From Macrosoma leucophasiata (taxonomy: Eukaryota; Arthropoda; Insecta; Lepidoptera; Hedylidae), in assembly GCA_036365455.1 (NCBI GenBank), contig JAWQUS010000023.1, positions 9,734,001 to 9,798,000 on the forward strand: a stretch of DNA of 64,000 bases, read 5' to 3'. This document shows, in pieces, positions 56,747 through 64,000 of the stretch. A program made the translations under genes and the position numbers. Below the pieces are notes generated by a model that did no database searches, had not been told where the DNA came from, and was given only the letters and a program-made list of their open reading frames with translations. Position 1 is the first letter of the stretch. Every line of letters starts with the position of its first letter.

Positions 56747-58078
56747 CTAAAGTACTGTAAGTTTTAGCAGATTTTCAGTATCACTATAAGATTTCGTCAT
56801 GAGCCATTTTTTCACTTGTTTCTTACATTGAGATCTTGACAAAGGATAAATGTTACAGTGTTCATTAGCTAGATTATAAAGATGGCATCCTATGACGGTA
56901 TGATGCCGTGCAGCAATGGCGCCCTTAAAGACCGGGAGACGACACACTTTGTGCGCGCGACGTTTATTTAATATATTAGGGTCATATACTAGACAGGCAT
57001 GTTTTCTGCAAATTGTCTCGAGCACAAAGAGTTGCCTTATGGTCAGCATTTGACATTCAGAAAAAAGTTGATCTGTGGGGAATCTGAAAGACTTAAAATA
57101 CATAATCTTTAGTATTGTCCTTTGTGCACGTTCAAGGGGCAGCAATAATGACTTGACTGCTCCACCCCATACTGTTATGCAGTATGTCATTATAGATTGA
57201 CATAGAGCGTAATAAACCAAACGCAGTGTGTCAGCGTCACCTGAATATCGCAGTCTTTTAAAAATAAATATCATCTTGCGGACACGGGCAGTAAGATTTG
57301 CTATCTGATATTTCCATGTCATGAGGTTGTCAATATAAACACCTAGGTATTTTATTTGGTCAGATCTAGTCAAGGTTGGGCAGTTGCAAGGTAAGGTGGA
57401 GATGTTATCTGGGCAAGAATGTGCTTTAAGCGTGAATGTTTCCAATGGCGGTTGGCTAAGTCTGGTCTGAGAAAAAGTGAGATAGGTGGTTTTATTTAGG
57501 TTCAGCGTCAGAAGATTAGCTGACAACCACTGCATCACACGCCTGAGGGAGTTTTCAGCACAGGTAAACACATCCGGCCAATTTTCACCACGTACAATTA
57601 ATGCTGTGTCATCAGCATAAGTAAATATGGCGCAGTTTGACAGAGGAAGGGTACACAAGGAATTTATGTACATAAGGAAAAGTGTTGGGCCTAAGACAGA
57701 TCCTTGCGGCACACCATAATTAAGGGGTTTATTGTCACTTATAAAGCGGTCTATTTTAACACATTGTGTCCTATGGGAAAGATAATCACTAAATATGTTT
57801 AATGCATACCCACGGACACCCATCTTCTCCATTTTGGCTAAAAGATGCGGGACAGAGACAGTGTCAAATGCCTTACTGAGGTCTAGAAAAATACCTAAGC
57901 ATTTTTGCTTTGTATCGAGACTGTTTATTACCAAATCACATAGAGATGCCACTGCACTCTCTGTCGATGTTCCTTCTCGAAATCCATACTGATTTGAGGC
58001 TAAAATGTTGTTTCGGTTCAGGAAGTTTTTAAGCCGTGTGTTCAGAAGCTTCTCCAATATTTTTGACAATGCAGGCAA
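56747..58078 (-). CDS. LINE reverse transcriptase domain, partial ORF2
   Basis: 443 codons without interruption. Visible RT motifs are NQYGFREGTSTESA, FLDLSKAFDTV (first catalytic Asp), GVPQGSVLGPTLFLMYIN and YADDTALI (catalytic DD pair), then the thumb/C-terminal region up to a natural stop. The catalytic triad is intact, but the N-terminal endonuclease is lost by 5' truncation, so it cannot be autonomous. The long open frame and perfect target duplication suggest recent insertion. It is related to the decayed copy at 21469-22960. Confidence 0.9.
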   Translation of the reverse strand: MPALSKILEKLLNTRLKNFLNRNNILASNQYGFREGTSTESAVASLCDLVINSLDTKQKCLGIFLDLSKAFDTVSVPHLLAKMEKMGVRGYALNIFSDYLSHRTQCVKIDRFISDNKPLNYGVPQGSVLGPTLFLMYINSLCTLPLSNCAIFTYADDTALIVRGENWPDVFTCAENSLRRVMQWLSANLLTLNLNKTTYLTFSQTRLSQPPLETFTLKAHSCPDNISTLPCNCPTLTRSDQIKYLGVYIDNLMTWKYQIANLTARVRKMIFIFKRLRYSGDADTLRLVYYALCQSIMTYCITVWGGAVKSLLLPLERAQRTILKIMYFKSFRFPTDQLFSECQMLTIRQLFVLETICRKHACLVYDPNILNKRRAHKVCRLPVFKGAIAARHHTVIGCHLYNLANEHCNIYPLSRSQCKKQVKKWLMTKSYSDTENLLKLTVL

Positions 58079-58607
58079 AATCGATATTGGCCTATAGTTA
58101 TTAACACTGTCTGTGTTCCCATAAATAGACTTGGAGTGTATCCGACTTTGACGGGACTTCCATGGGTAGGTAGCTGATGTAACAAGGAGTAACTTAGGCT
58201 ACTTTTATCTCCATACAACCATACATACAAACATACTTACATACAAATAAACAGAATTTGAGTGTCTCCGATTTTGACGGGACTTTCACAGGCAGATAGC
58301 TGATGTGATAAGGAGTAACTTGAGCTACTTTTATCTCCATACAACCATACATACCATGCATACATAACTACATACAAATAAACAGAATATGAGTGTCTCC
58401 GATTTTGACTGGACTTTCACTGGCAGATAGCTGATATAATAAGGAGTAACTTACGCTACTTTTATACTAGCTGCGCCCACGACTTCGTTCGGGTAGATAC
58501 TGAACAATCATATTTTTCTCACGTAGACGAAGTCGCGAGCACAGCTAGTTATACATAAACTTCTAGGCAACAGGCATAGGCCCTTGACTTGAACTTTGAC
58601 AGAGGGG

Positions 58608-58672
58608 AAAGCCTGCATATGGCTACTCCCCTCCGGTCCGCCGCGGCCGGTGGCCCGTGTTGCTCTATGGTT
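58608..58672 (+). repeat. GC-rich repeat, second copy
   Basis: GGCTACTCCCCTCCGGTCCG...GTTGCTCTATG, opposite orientation to 55022-55090. The two lie on either side of the large Helitron. Confidence 0.5.
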
Positions 58673-58751
58673 TCAAATATTTCGAAGCCGGTAAAGTGCG
58701 AGTCGACCTCGCGTTCACAAGGTTCCGTAGGTATATTTTTCTACGTTACAT

Positions 58752-58866
58752 AAGGAATCGGCGTGCATATATGAAGAGACTGATGAATGTGGAAGAAGCA
58801 CGGGAGGTGTGTCGGGACCGGGATATATGGCGCTCTACGCTCTCTTCCTCCCCGTAAGTTACTTGA
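58752..58866 (+). pseudogene. Fragment of the same LINE C-terminal module
   Basis: The plus strand encodes RNRRAYMKRLMNVEEAREVC followed by RDRDIWRSTLSSSP, matching the 40123-40332 module. It lies just 3' of a 'gtgcgagtcgacctcg...ggttccgta' repeat fragment at 58681-58735. Confidence 0.55.
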
Positions 58867-59039
58867 CTTGAAGATACATACCTTTGATATGTCTTTCCAT
58901 TGCTTTTCCTGTAATCTATAGGTGAAAGACATATAATCTGTAGGTTTAGGTTTAGCCCATACCTTTTTATTTTGATTAGGTGATATGTCAATGCCTGCAC
59001 CCTAGAGCTCCGACTCTGTAACTCTATTGAGAAATACAG

Positions 59040-59629
59040 CACACAAATAACCTATTGCTTCCATCAAAGAGTACGGTATGCCTAGAAAGAACTAGCCAAT
59101 TTGTATTCTCAACTGCACTAAAATTTAGCTAAGATACAGTCTAAGCTCAGTTTTCTCGAAAACATTAACATACTATGTCAACTTGTCCGCGTTAATTCCG
59201 TCTCGTAGTATACGTAATGCGAAAGATCATATCTATGTACATTTGTAAAGCTTAGTCGGTTAGCCAAACGGTCATTATGCGGTACAATCACGCGAACCCA
59301 TACCAGGTTCCACCGATAAGGTTTTCAAGCCGAGATGATTTCCACAAGACAAAGCAAATTAGCTTTGAAAGATATTGTTGCACAAATTGGCATAAATAGC
59401 TTACTGATTCTTTAGCTGAAATCCCATCATTTTGTGCCGTATAGGCACAATAAGTCAAAGTTCCTGTATTCCTATCTTTATCTATGATCAAATAATGTCT
59501 CATCTGTTTTGTATACTTACCTATATTTTATGTGCTATATTTAAATCAGTGTATCATTGTACCTCGCAATAAATGGTCGTATCGCAACCAGTTTTATATT
59601 TTACCTCCCGCACACATCTCGTCGCACAA
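59040..59629 (+). mobile_element. 5' LTR region of a Ty3/gypsy (CsRn1-type) retrotransposon; left edge undefined
   Basis: The right edge is fixed by the primer binding site that starts at 59631. The left edge cannot be fixed because the 3' LTR is outside the window and no second copy is available for comparison. The region holds plausible transcription signals near its end: a TATA-like stretch (about 59535-59545), an initiator-like TCATTG (about 59551) and AATAAA (about 59566-59572). It contains no coding sequence. Confidence 0.6.
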
Positions 59630-59630
59630 G

Positions 59631-59648
59631 TGGTGACCCCGACGTGAT
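59631..59648 (+). promoter_or_regulatory. Primer binding site complementary to tRNA-Trp
   Basis: TGGTGACCCCGACGTGAT directly follows the LTR. It matches the tRNA-Trp-type primer site known for the CsRn1 clade of Ty3/gypsy elements and would prime minus-strand synthesis. Confidence 0.85.
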
Positions 59649-59720
59649 CTGCTTAGATTCACGTGGTTGAAGACGAGATCATAACGCGGATAGTGACTTT
59701 GATATCGACCAAGAAGTGCA

Positions 59721-60557
59721 ATGGCCACTCAACCAAAGTCACAACAAGAAGTAGTGGAACTGGCGACCGTCACAGTCTCTTCAAGGATTCCCGATTTTTG
59801 GCGCGATCAGCCACGCCTTTGGTTCGTGCAGTGCGAAGCCGTTTTAAGTCCTCAAAAACTAAGTGATGAAGCGCGATTTAACATGGTCGTCACGAAACTC
59901 GGCAAAGAAGTTGTACAACAAGTTAGCGATATTCTATTGAAACCACCGGAATCGAAGAAATATGAGACTCTGAAAGCGCGTCTATTGGCTGTTTACGAGG
60001 AATCTGAAATGCGTCAATTTCAGAAACTCCTGAGTGAGATGGAATTAGGCGATCAAAAGCCTACGCAGCTTTTGCGTCGTATGAAGGATTTAGCACGTGA
60101 GAAAATACCCGACGAAACCCTTAGTATAATGTGGCAAGGGCATCTTCCATCGCACGTGAGAGCCGTCCTCGCTGTTACAGAAGGACAAAATCTGGAAAAT
60201 CTCGCCGTGATCGCAGATAAGGTTATGGAGACCTCGAAACCTTTTCAAGTTTCCGAAGTTCAAGGTTCTCCCAGCACCAGCACCGGTACCAACGATCAAG
60301 CGTTTATTTTGGCGGAGATCGCGAAGTTGAGCATGAAGATCAGGAATATGGAGAGAGGCAGAAACAATTATAGAAATTTTAATAGACCTTTTAATCGCAG
60401 GCGATCGCGATCCGCTTCTCATACACGTAACATGAACCGTCATACACTCGATTCTTCCAATCAGCTCTGTTATTATCACTACAAATTTCGCAATAGAGCA
60501 AGGAAATGTGTGGAGCCGTGTGCATGGAAAGAAGATAGCGAACATAAGGGAAACTAA
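59721..60557 (+). CDS. gag: Gag of CsRn1-type Ty3/gypsy retrotransposon
   Basis: Uninterrupted 278-codon ORF beginning with ATG 73 nt after the primer binding site. The N-terminal [14 protein letters not shown] motif (about residues 23-36) is the signature of this gag family. A charged mid-region follows, then a C-terminal CX2HX9CX3C array (LCYYH...KCVEPC), the CHCC finger that replaces the usual CCHC knuckle in this clade. It should form the capsid-like particle and bind genomic RNA (family knowledge). The last codons overlap a GGGAAAC heptamer (60548-60554), and the TAA shares its final A with the pol ATG. There are no disabling mutations, so the copy may be young. Confidence 0.92.
   Translation: MATQPKSQQEVVELATVTVSSRIPDFWRDQPRLWFVQCEAVLSPQKLSDEARFNMVVTKLGKEVVQQVSDILLKPPESKKYETLKARLLAVYEESEMRQFQKLLSEMELGDQKPTQLLRRMKDLAREKIPDETLSIMWQGHLPSHVRAVLAVTEGQNLENLAVIADKVMETSKPFQVSEVQGSPSTSTGTNDQAFILAEIAKLSMKIRNMERGRNNYRNFNRPFNRRRSRSASHTRNMNRHTLDSSNQLCYYHYKFRNRARKCVEPCAWKEDSEHKGN
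60548..60554 (+). promoter_or_regulatory. Candidate -1 ribosomal frameshift heptamer GGGAAAC
   Basis: The heptamer fits X XXY YYZ with gag-frame codons GGA AAC and is followed at once by the gag stop. The pol frame is closed by TAA at 60545-60547, so the only window in which a ribosome could pass from gag to pol is 60548-60557, which the heptamer fills. A possible 6-bp stem (60573-60578 with 60604-60609) lies downstream. Confidence 0.65.
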
Positions 60558-63500
60558 TGCAGGCACAATCACAGGCGGAGATATGTGCCATCACTCCAGT
60601 TAGCCGCCTATGTATTTTGGACAATAATAGTGGACAAAATTTTTTAGTTGACACAGGTGCTAATGTGTCTGTGTTACCAGTGGCAAAAAGACCATATTAT
60701 AGTGATAAGTGCAGTGACTATAAACTTTATGCTGCAAACGGTAATGAAATTCGGACATACGGTGTCAAAACTCTTGATTTAGACTTTAATTTACGTCGAC
60801 CGTATCGGTGGTCTTTTGTTATCGCAGATGTAAAACAACCGATACTCGGCGCGGACTTTTTACAACACCATAAGTTATTAGTTGATGTTTATAAAAAGAA
60901 ACTAATAGACTCAGTGACAAATTTGTGTTCCGTGGCTACACTAACTTTATCCGGACACCCATCAATTCGAACAATAGATTGTAACAGTGAATATAGTGAT
61001 CTTTTATTAGAATATCCGGATATAACAAAACCAATGTGCTTCAAGAACACTCCATGCCATTCCGTAGTCCATTATATTGAAACTAACGGAGCTCCTGTAT
61101 ATGCGCGACCGAGACCGCTACCGCCAGATAAATACATGAAAGTCAAGACCGAATTTCAACGCATGCAGGAGATGGGTATATGTAGACCATCAAAGAGTTG
61201 TTGGGCGAGTCCTTTACATGTAGTTAGCAAGAAAAATGGCGAAATAAGGCCTTGCGGTGACTATCGGCAGCTTAATGCTATGACAACACCTGATCGTTAT
61301 CCTATACCGAGAATTCAGGACTGTACCTATTTATTGGCTGGAAAAACGATGTTTTCTCGAATCGATTTGCAGAGGGCATACCATAATATCCCAGTCCGAG
61401 AGTCTGATATAGAGAAGACGGCAATAACAACGCCTTTTGGACTCTACGAGTTCCCTAAAATGACATTCGGGTTGAAAAACGCGGGACAAACTTTTCAAAG
61501 ATTTCTTAACGATGTTGTTCTGCGTGACCTTGATTTTATATTTATATATATCGATGACGTCATCATAGCATCAGACGCACACAGTCATAAAATCCATGTT
61601 AAGAAAGTACTGCAACGTCTGAATGATTTTGGTATCACAATTAATTTGGCAAAATGCGAATTTGGAAAGTCGGAATTGGATTATTTAGGATTTCACGTAT
61701 CTAAAGATGGTCTGAAACCGCTTGAGAAACAAGTTCGGGTGATATCGGAATTTCCAAGACCGAATACTATCGATGAATTACGGCGTTACCTGGGCATGAT
61801 TAATTTCTATAGAAGACATCTTCCCCAGGCAGCAGCTATATTATCCAAATTAAACGCATTTTTGATCAACGCCAAAAAGAAAGATAAAAGCCAAATACCG
61901 TGGGCAGAAGAGAGCATCGAAGCTTTTGAACAAAGTAAACAAAGCTTGTTAAAGGCAGTTACTTTGTCATTCCCGTCAACAGATGCGGATATCGCCCTGA
62001 TGACTGACTGCTCCAATACATGCGCCGGGGCAGTTCTGCAGCAGAGAGAAGGTGACACTTGGAAACCTTTGGGCTTCTTTTCTACCAAACTAAGCGAAAC
62101 GCAGCAAAGATACAGCACGTTTGACCGTGAATTATTGGCGATATATATGGCAGTAAAACACTTTCGGTACCTTATCGAAGGAAGACCTCTAACAGTGTTT
62201 ACCGATCATAAACCGATAGTACATGCATTGACGAAAAATTCGGTGAGCAATAATGACACAGCGCGACGATTAAGGCATTTGGATTTTATTATGCAATTTT
62301 GTACCTCCATTCAACATATTAGCGGGGCAGATAATGTTGTCGCGGACACATTATCTCGAATTTCATCCATAGACTCAAGTATCGATTATGAGATGATTGC
62401 TAAAGCTCAAGAAAATGACGCTGAGTTGAAGGATTTGATGCAGTCGAAAACATTACAATTTAAACATCTATATTTTCCACATAGTAACATGCCTATATAT
62501 TGCGAAGTATCGAAAGATGTAGCAAGACCATATTTGCCGAAAGAATTTCGCGTGTCGGCTTACAAAGCTGTGCACGAAGTTAGTCATCCAAGCATACGCA
62601 CAACGCGAAATATGATTCGCGATAGATACTTCTGGAAGTCTATGAATAAAGACGTTACTAACTGGACTAAGGCTTGCCTAAATTGTCAGCGGTGCAAAGT
62701 GCAACGTCATACGATTTCGCCACATGGAAAGTTTATGCATAGCAACAGATTTGAGCATCTACACATGGATATAGTTGGACCATTAAGTACTTGCAACGGT
62801 TATAGATATATCGTGACGATGATGGACAGGGGCACAGGTTGGCCAGAGGCATATCCGGTCAAGGATATAACATCTGAGACAGTAGCCAATATAATTTACA
62901 CTGGATGGATATCCCGATTCGGTTGTCCCTTAAGATTAACCACCGACCAAGGTCGGCAATTTGAATCGCATTTATTTAGCCATCTCACAAAGAAAATGGG
63001 TATCTCACGGATACGAACCTGCGCCTATCATCCGCAGTCGAATGGAATGATAGAAAGATGGCACCGTACACTAAAAGCAGCCCTGATGTGCAGAGGAAAG
63101 ACATTAGAATGGATTTCAGAATTACCGTCTGTGTTACTCGGTTTAAGAACGAGTTTACGCGACGATACCCAAATTAGTGCAGCTGAATTAGTGTATGGAG
63201 AAGTAATAAGATTACCGAGCGATTTTTTCCAACCGGTTACTCAAAACATTTCCGATAACGAGTGTTTTGTCCAGGAGTTACGAAAAAAAATATCAAATCT
63301 ATCAGCGGTTCCCAAAAAAGAGCTTAGACAAGGAAATATTTTTATTCATAACGACTTAAAAGACTGCTCTTATGTTTTTATACGCGATGACAAAGTAAGA
63401 AAACCTTTAACGCCACCCTATACAGGTCCGTTCAAGGTGATTGAAAAATTGGACAAATATTATAAGATATTGCAAGCAGATACAGAAAAATGCATTAGTA

Positions 63501-63634
63501 TAGATCGCCTCAAGCCAGCATTTATGCCTGGCAACAGAGATAACGAAGATGCGCCTAATGCAGAATCAGCAAAACGAAACAATGCGCCGCTAGTAACAAG
63601 ATCAGGGCGCATTGTTAGACCAGGATTGTTTTAG
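60557..63634 (+). CDS. pol: Pol polyprotein (protease, RT, RNase H, integrase) of the gypsy element
   Basis: Intact 1025-codon ORF in the -1 frame relative to gag. Approximate domain order: aspartic protease with VDTGA at residues 31-35; reverse transcriptase with YIDD near 330; RNase H with its first aspartate (TDCS) near 482 and TDHKP near 550; integrase HHCC zinc finger from about 671; catalytic D,D35E (HMD near 736, TTDQ near 795, NGMIERW near 832); and a C-terminal PPYTGPF (GPY/F) module near 955. All catalytic residues checked are present. The order RT-RNaseH-integrase marks Ty3/gypsy. Expression is probably by -1 frameshifting at GGGAAAC, or by reinitiation at the TAATG overlap. Confidence 0.95.
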   Translation: MQAQSQAEICAITPVSRLCILDNNSGQNFLVDTGANVSVLPVAKRPYYSDKCSDYKLYAANGNEIRTYGVKTLDLDFNLRRPYRWSFVIADVKQPILGADFLQHHKLLVDVYKKKLIDSVTNLCSVATLTLSGHPSIRTIDCNSEYSDLLLEYPDITKPMCFKNTPCHSVVHYIETNGAPVYARPRPLPPDKYMKVKTEFQRMQEMGICRPSKSCWASPLHVVSKKNGEIRPCGDYRQLNAMTTPDRYPIPRIQDCTYLLAGKTMFSRIDLQRAYHNIPVRESDIEKTAITTPFGLYEFPKMTFGLKNAGQTFQRFLNDVVLRDLDFIFIYIDDVIIASDAHSHKIHVKKVLQRLNDFGITINLAKCEFGKSELDYLGFHVSKDGLKPLEKQVRVISEFPRPNTIDELRRYLGMINFYRRHLPQAAAILSKLNAFLINAKKKDKSQIPWAEESIEAFEQSKQSLLKAVTLSFPSTDADIALMTDCSNTCAGAVLQQREGDTWKPLGFFSTKLSETQQRYSTFDRELLAIYMAVKHFRYLIEGRPLTVFTDHKPIVHALTKNSVSNNDTARRLRHLDFIMQFCTSIQHISGADNVVADTLSRISSIDSSIDYEMIAKAQENDAELKDLMQSKTLQFKHLYFPHSNMPIYCEVSKDVARPYLPKEFRVSAYKAVHEVSHPSIRTTRNMIRDRYFWKSMNKDVTNWTKACLNCQRCKVQRHTISPHGKFMHSNRFEHLHMDIVGPLSTCNGYRYIVTMMDRGTGWPEAYPVKDITSETVANIIYTGWISRFGCPLRLTTDQGRQFESHLFSHLTKKMGISRIRTCAYHPQSNGMIERWHRTLKAALMCRGKTLEWISELPSVLLGLRTSLRDDTQISAAELVYGEVIRLPSDFFQPVTQNISDNECFVQELRKKISNLSAVPKKELRQGNIFIHNDLKDCSYVFIRDDKVRKPLTPPYTGPFKVIEKLDKYYKILQADTEKCISIDRLKPAFMPGNRDNEDAPNAESAKRNNAPLVTRSGRIVRPGLF

Positions 63635-63922
63635 GAACAAAGTAAAATTACCGCAGAGAAAGATATAACTGCTCAAAACGGCGCCGGAAACAGCGCCGCC
63701 ACACAAACCACCAGTACAGATAGGTGGATGGATCGACCGGAGATCTACATTTTGTGCACGTTGCTGGTGATGGTCGTCACCGTCGGCTATGTTTTATTGG
63801 GAACGGTGTAAAACATCTTGCGTTCCAAGCATTCGAAGGTGCTGCAGGAGTTGCCGTCGGTCGTGGTCCGCAGAGGCGACCCAGCCTCTCTCGGGCCATC
63901 CATGCAGCAGATAAACAATTAA
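63635..63922 (+). other. Post-pol region: pol frame stays open and encodes a hydrophobic segment
   Basis: After the pol TAG (63632-63634) the same frame is open for 58 codons to TAA at 63809-63811. It includes an ATG at 63728 and a strongly hydrophobic stretch encoded at about 63743-63808. The frame then continues for 36 codons, starting with basic residues, to TAA at 63920-63922. A single-pass membrane segment with a basic tail interrupted by a stop is one reading; this could be an env remnant or chance. No glycoprotein-like ectodomain is visible. No 3' LTR is seen before the window ends. Confidence 0.4.
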
Positions 63923-64000
63923 GTGTTGTGTTGCGTTCTGTTGTGTGTGACCTACCAAAATTCGCGTACGAAACATGTTTATTATATGCGTCAGTGTAAG

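Larger units (their letters stand above)
56314..58120 (-). mobile_element. 5'-truncated LINE (Jockey/CR1-group) with intact reverse transcriptase
   Basis: The insertion is bounded by ATAAATAG direct repeats at 56306-56313 and 58121-58128. The element begins inside the RT domain (NNYRPISIL frame), so the endonuclease and ORF1 are missing. It ends near 56314 with short tandem TATTAC-like repeats as its 3' tail. A (GT)n tract lies in the 3' UTR at 56611-56674. It is inserted in a tandem repeat of the Helitron 55796-58548. Confidence 0.9.
55796..58548 (+). mobile_element. Non-autonomous Helitron with tandem internal repeats and a LINE insertion
   Basis: Starts A|TCTATATACATACAAAT (A at 55795) and ends GCACAGCTAG|T (T at 58549). 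Near the 3' end, inverted arms 58466-58488 and 58527-58549 form a hairpin. Between the ends, a unit of about 118 bp (containing GACGGGACTT and GGTAGGTAGCTGATG) is repeated in tandem: near 56054, 56171, 56290 (split by the LINE and resuming at 58121), 58221 and 58347. There is no Rep/helicase ORF. Confidence 0.78.

Noticed and set aside
56054..58463. Regularly spaced repeats resembling a CRISPR array
   Set aside because: Units are ~118 bp with no unique spacers and lie within Helitron ends in a eukaryotic genome.
60090..60654. Minus-strand ORFs of 160 and 87 codons across gag
   Set aside because: They are shadows of the gag/pol coding strand with no motifs.
63724..63999. Separate 91-codon ORF after pol
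   Set aside because: It lacks an ATG start and recognisable motifs; the hydrophobic segment lies in the pol frame instead.
63635..64000. 3' LTR of the gypsy element within the window
   Set aside because: No stretch of this region matches the DNA preceding the primer binding site.

Overview
The window looks like lepidopteran (moth or butterfly) nuclear DNA. It is AT-rich and intron-dominated, and it is saturated with element classes typical of that order: short Helitrons that begin A|TC and end CTAG|T, tRNA-derived SINEs, several LINE remnants, a mariner transposase remnant and many small TIR elements. I see no bacterial gene organisation, rRNA, CRISPR array or true tRNA gene.

1.8-20.6 kb, minus strand: part of a host gene. 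Four short exons with canonical splice signals (13911-14050, 4091-4217, 3118-3220, 1837-1967) join in phase. They encode a thrombospondin type-1 repeat followed by the cysteine-rich region of an ADAMTS-like/papilin-type secreted matrix protein. A fifth possible upstream exon lies at 20569-20638. The gene continues beyond position 1. Its introns hold SINEs, Helitrons and MITEs, and antisense SINE copies sit 6, 11 and about 54 nt from three of the splice donors.

20.6-59 kb: no further host exon recognised. This is a mosaic of transposons: five LINE reverse-transcriptase remnants, a mariner remnant, about 27 copies of one roughly 290-bp SINE-like family (called SINE-A here), smaller SINE families (B, C, D), Helitrons and TIR elements. 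Two structures are resolved to the base. One is a five-level nest at 33234-35921 (Helitron > hAT-like element > 'gggttccgta' repeat > LINE > SINE-A). The other is a Helitron at 55796-58548 with amplified internal repeats, into which a LINE inserted with an 8-bp target duplication. A three-fold tandem duplication of an unidentified ~0.58-kb unit lies at 53.0-54.95 kb.

59.2-64 kb, plus strand: a Ty3/gypsy (Metaviridae, CsRn1-type) LTR retrotransposon with a tRNA-Trp-type primer binding site and uninterrupted gag and pol. A GGGAAAC heptamer sits exactly in the short gag/pol overlap. After the pol stop, the same frame stays open and encodes a hydrophobic segment. Only the 5' LTR is present; the 3' LTR lies beyond the window.
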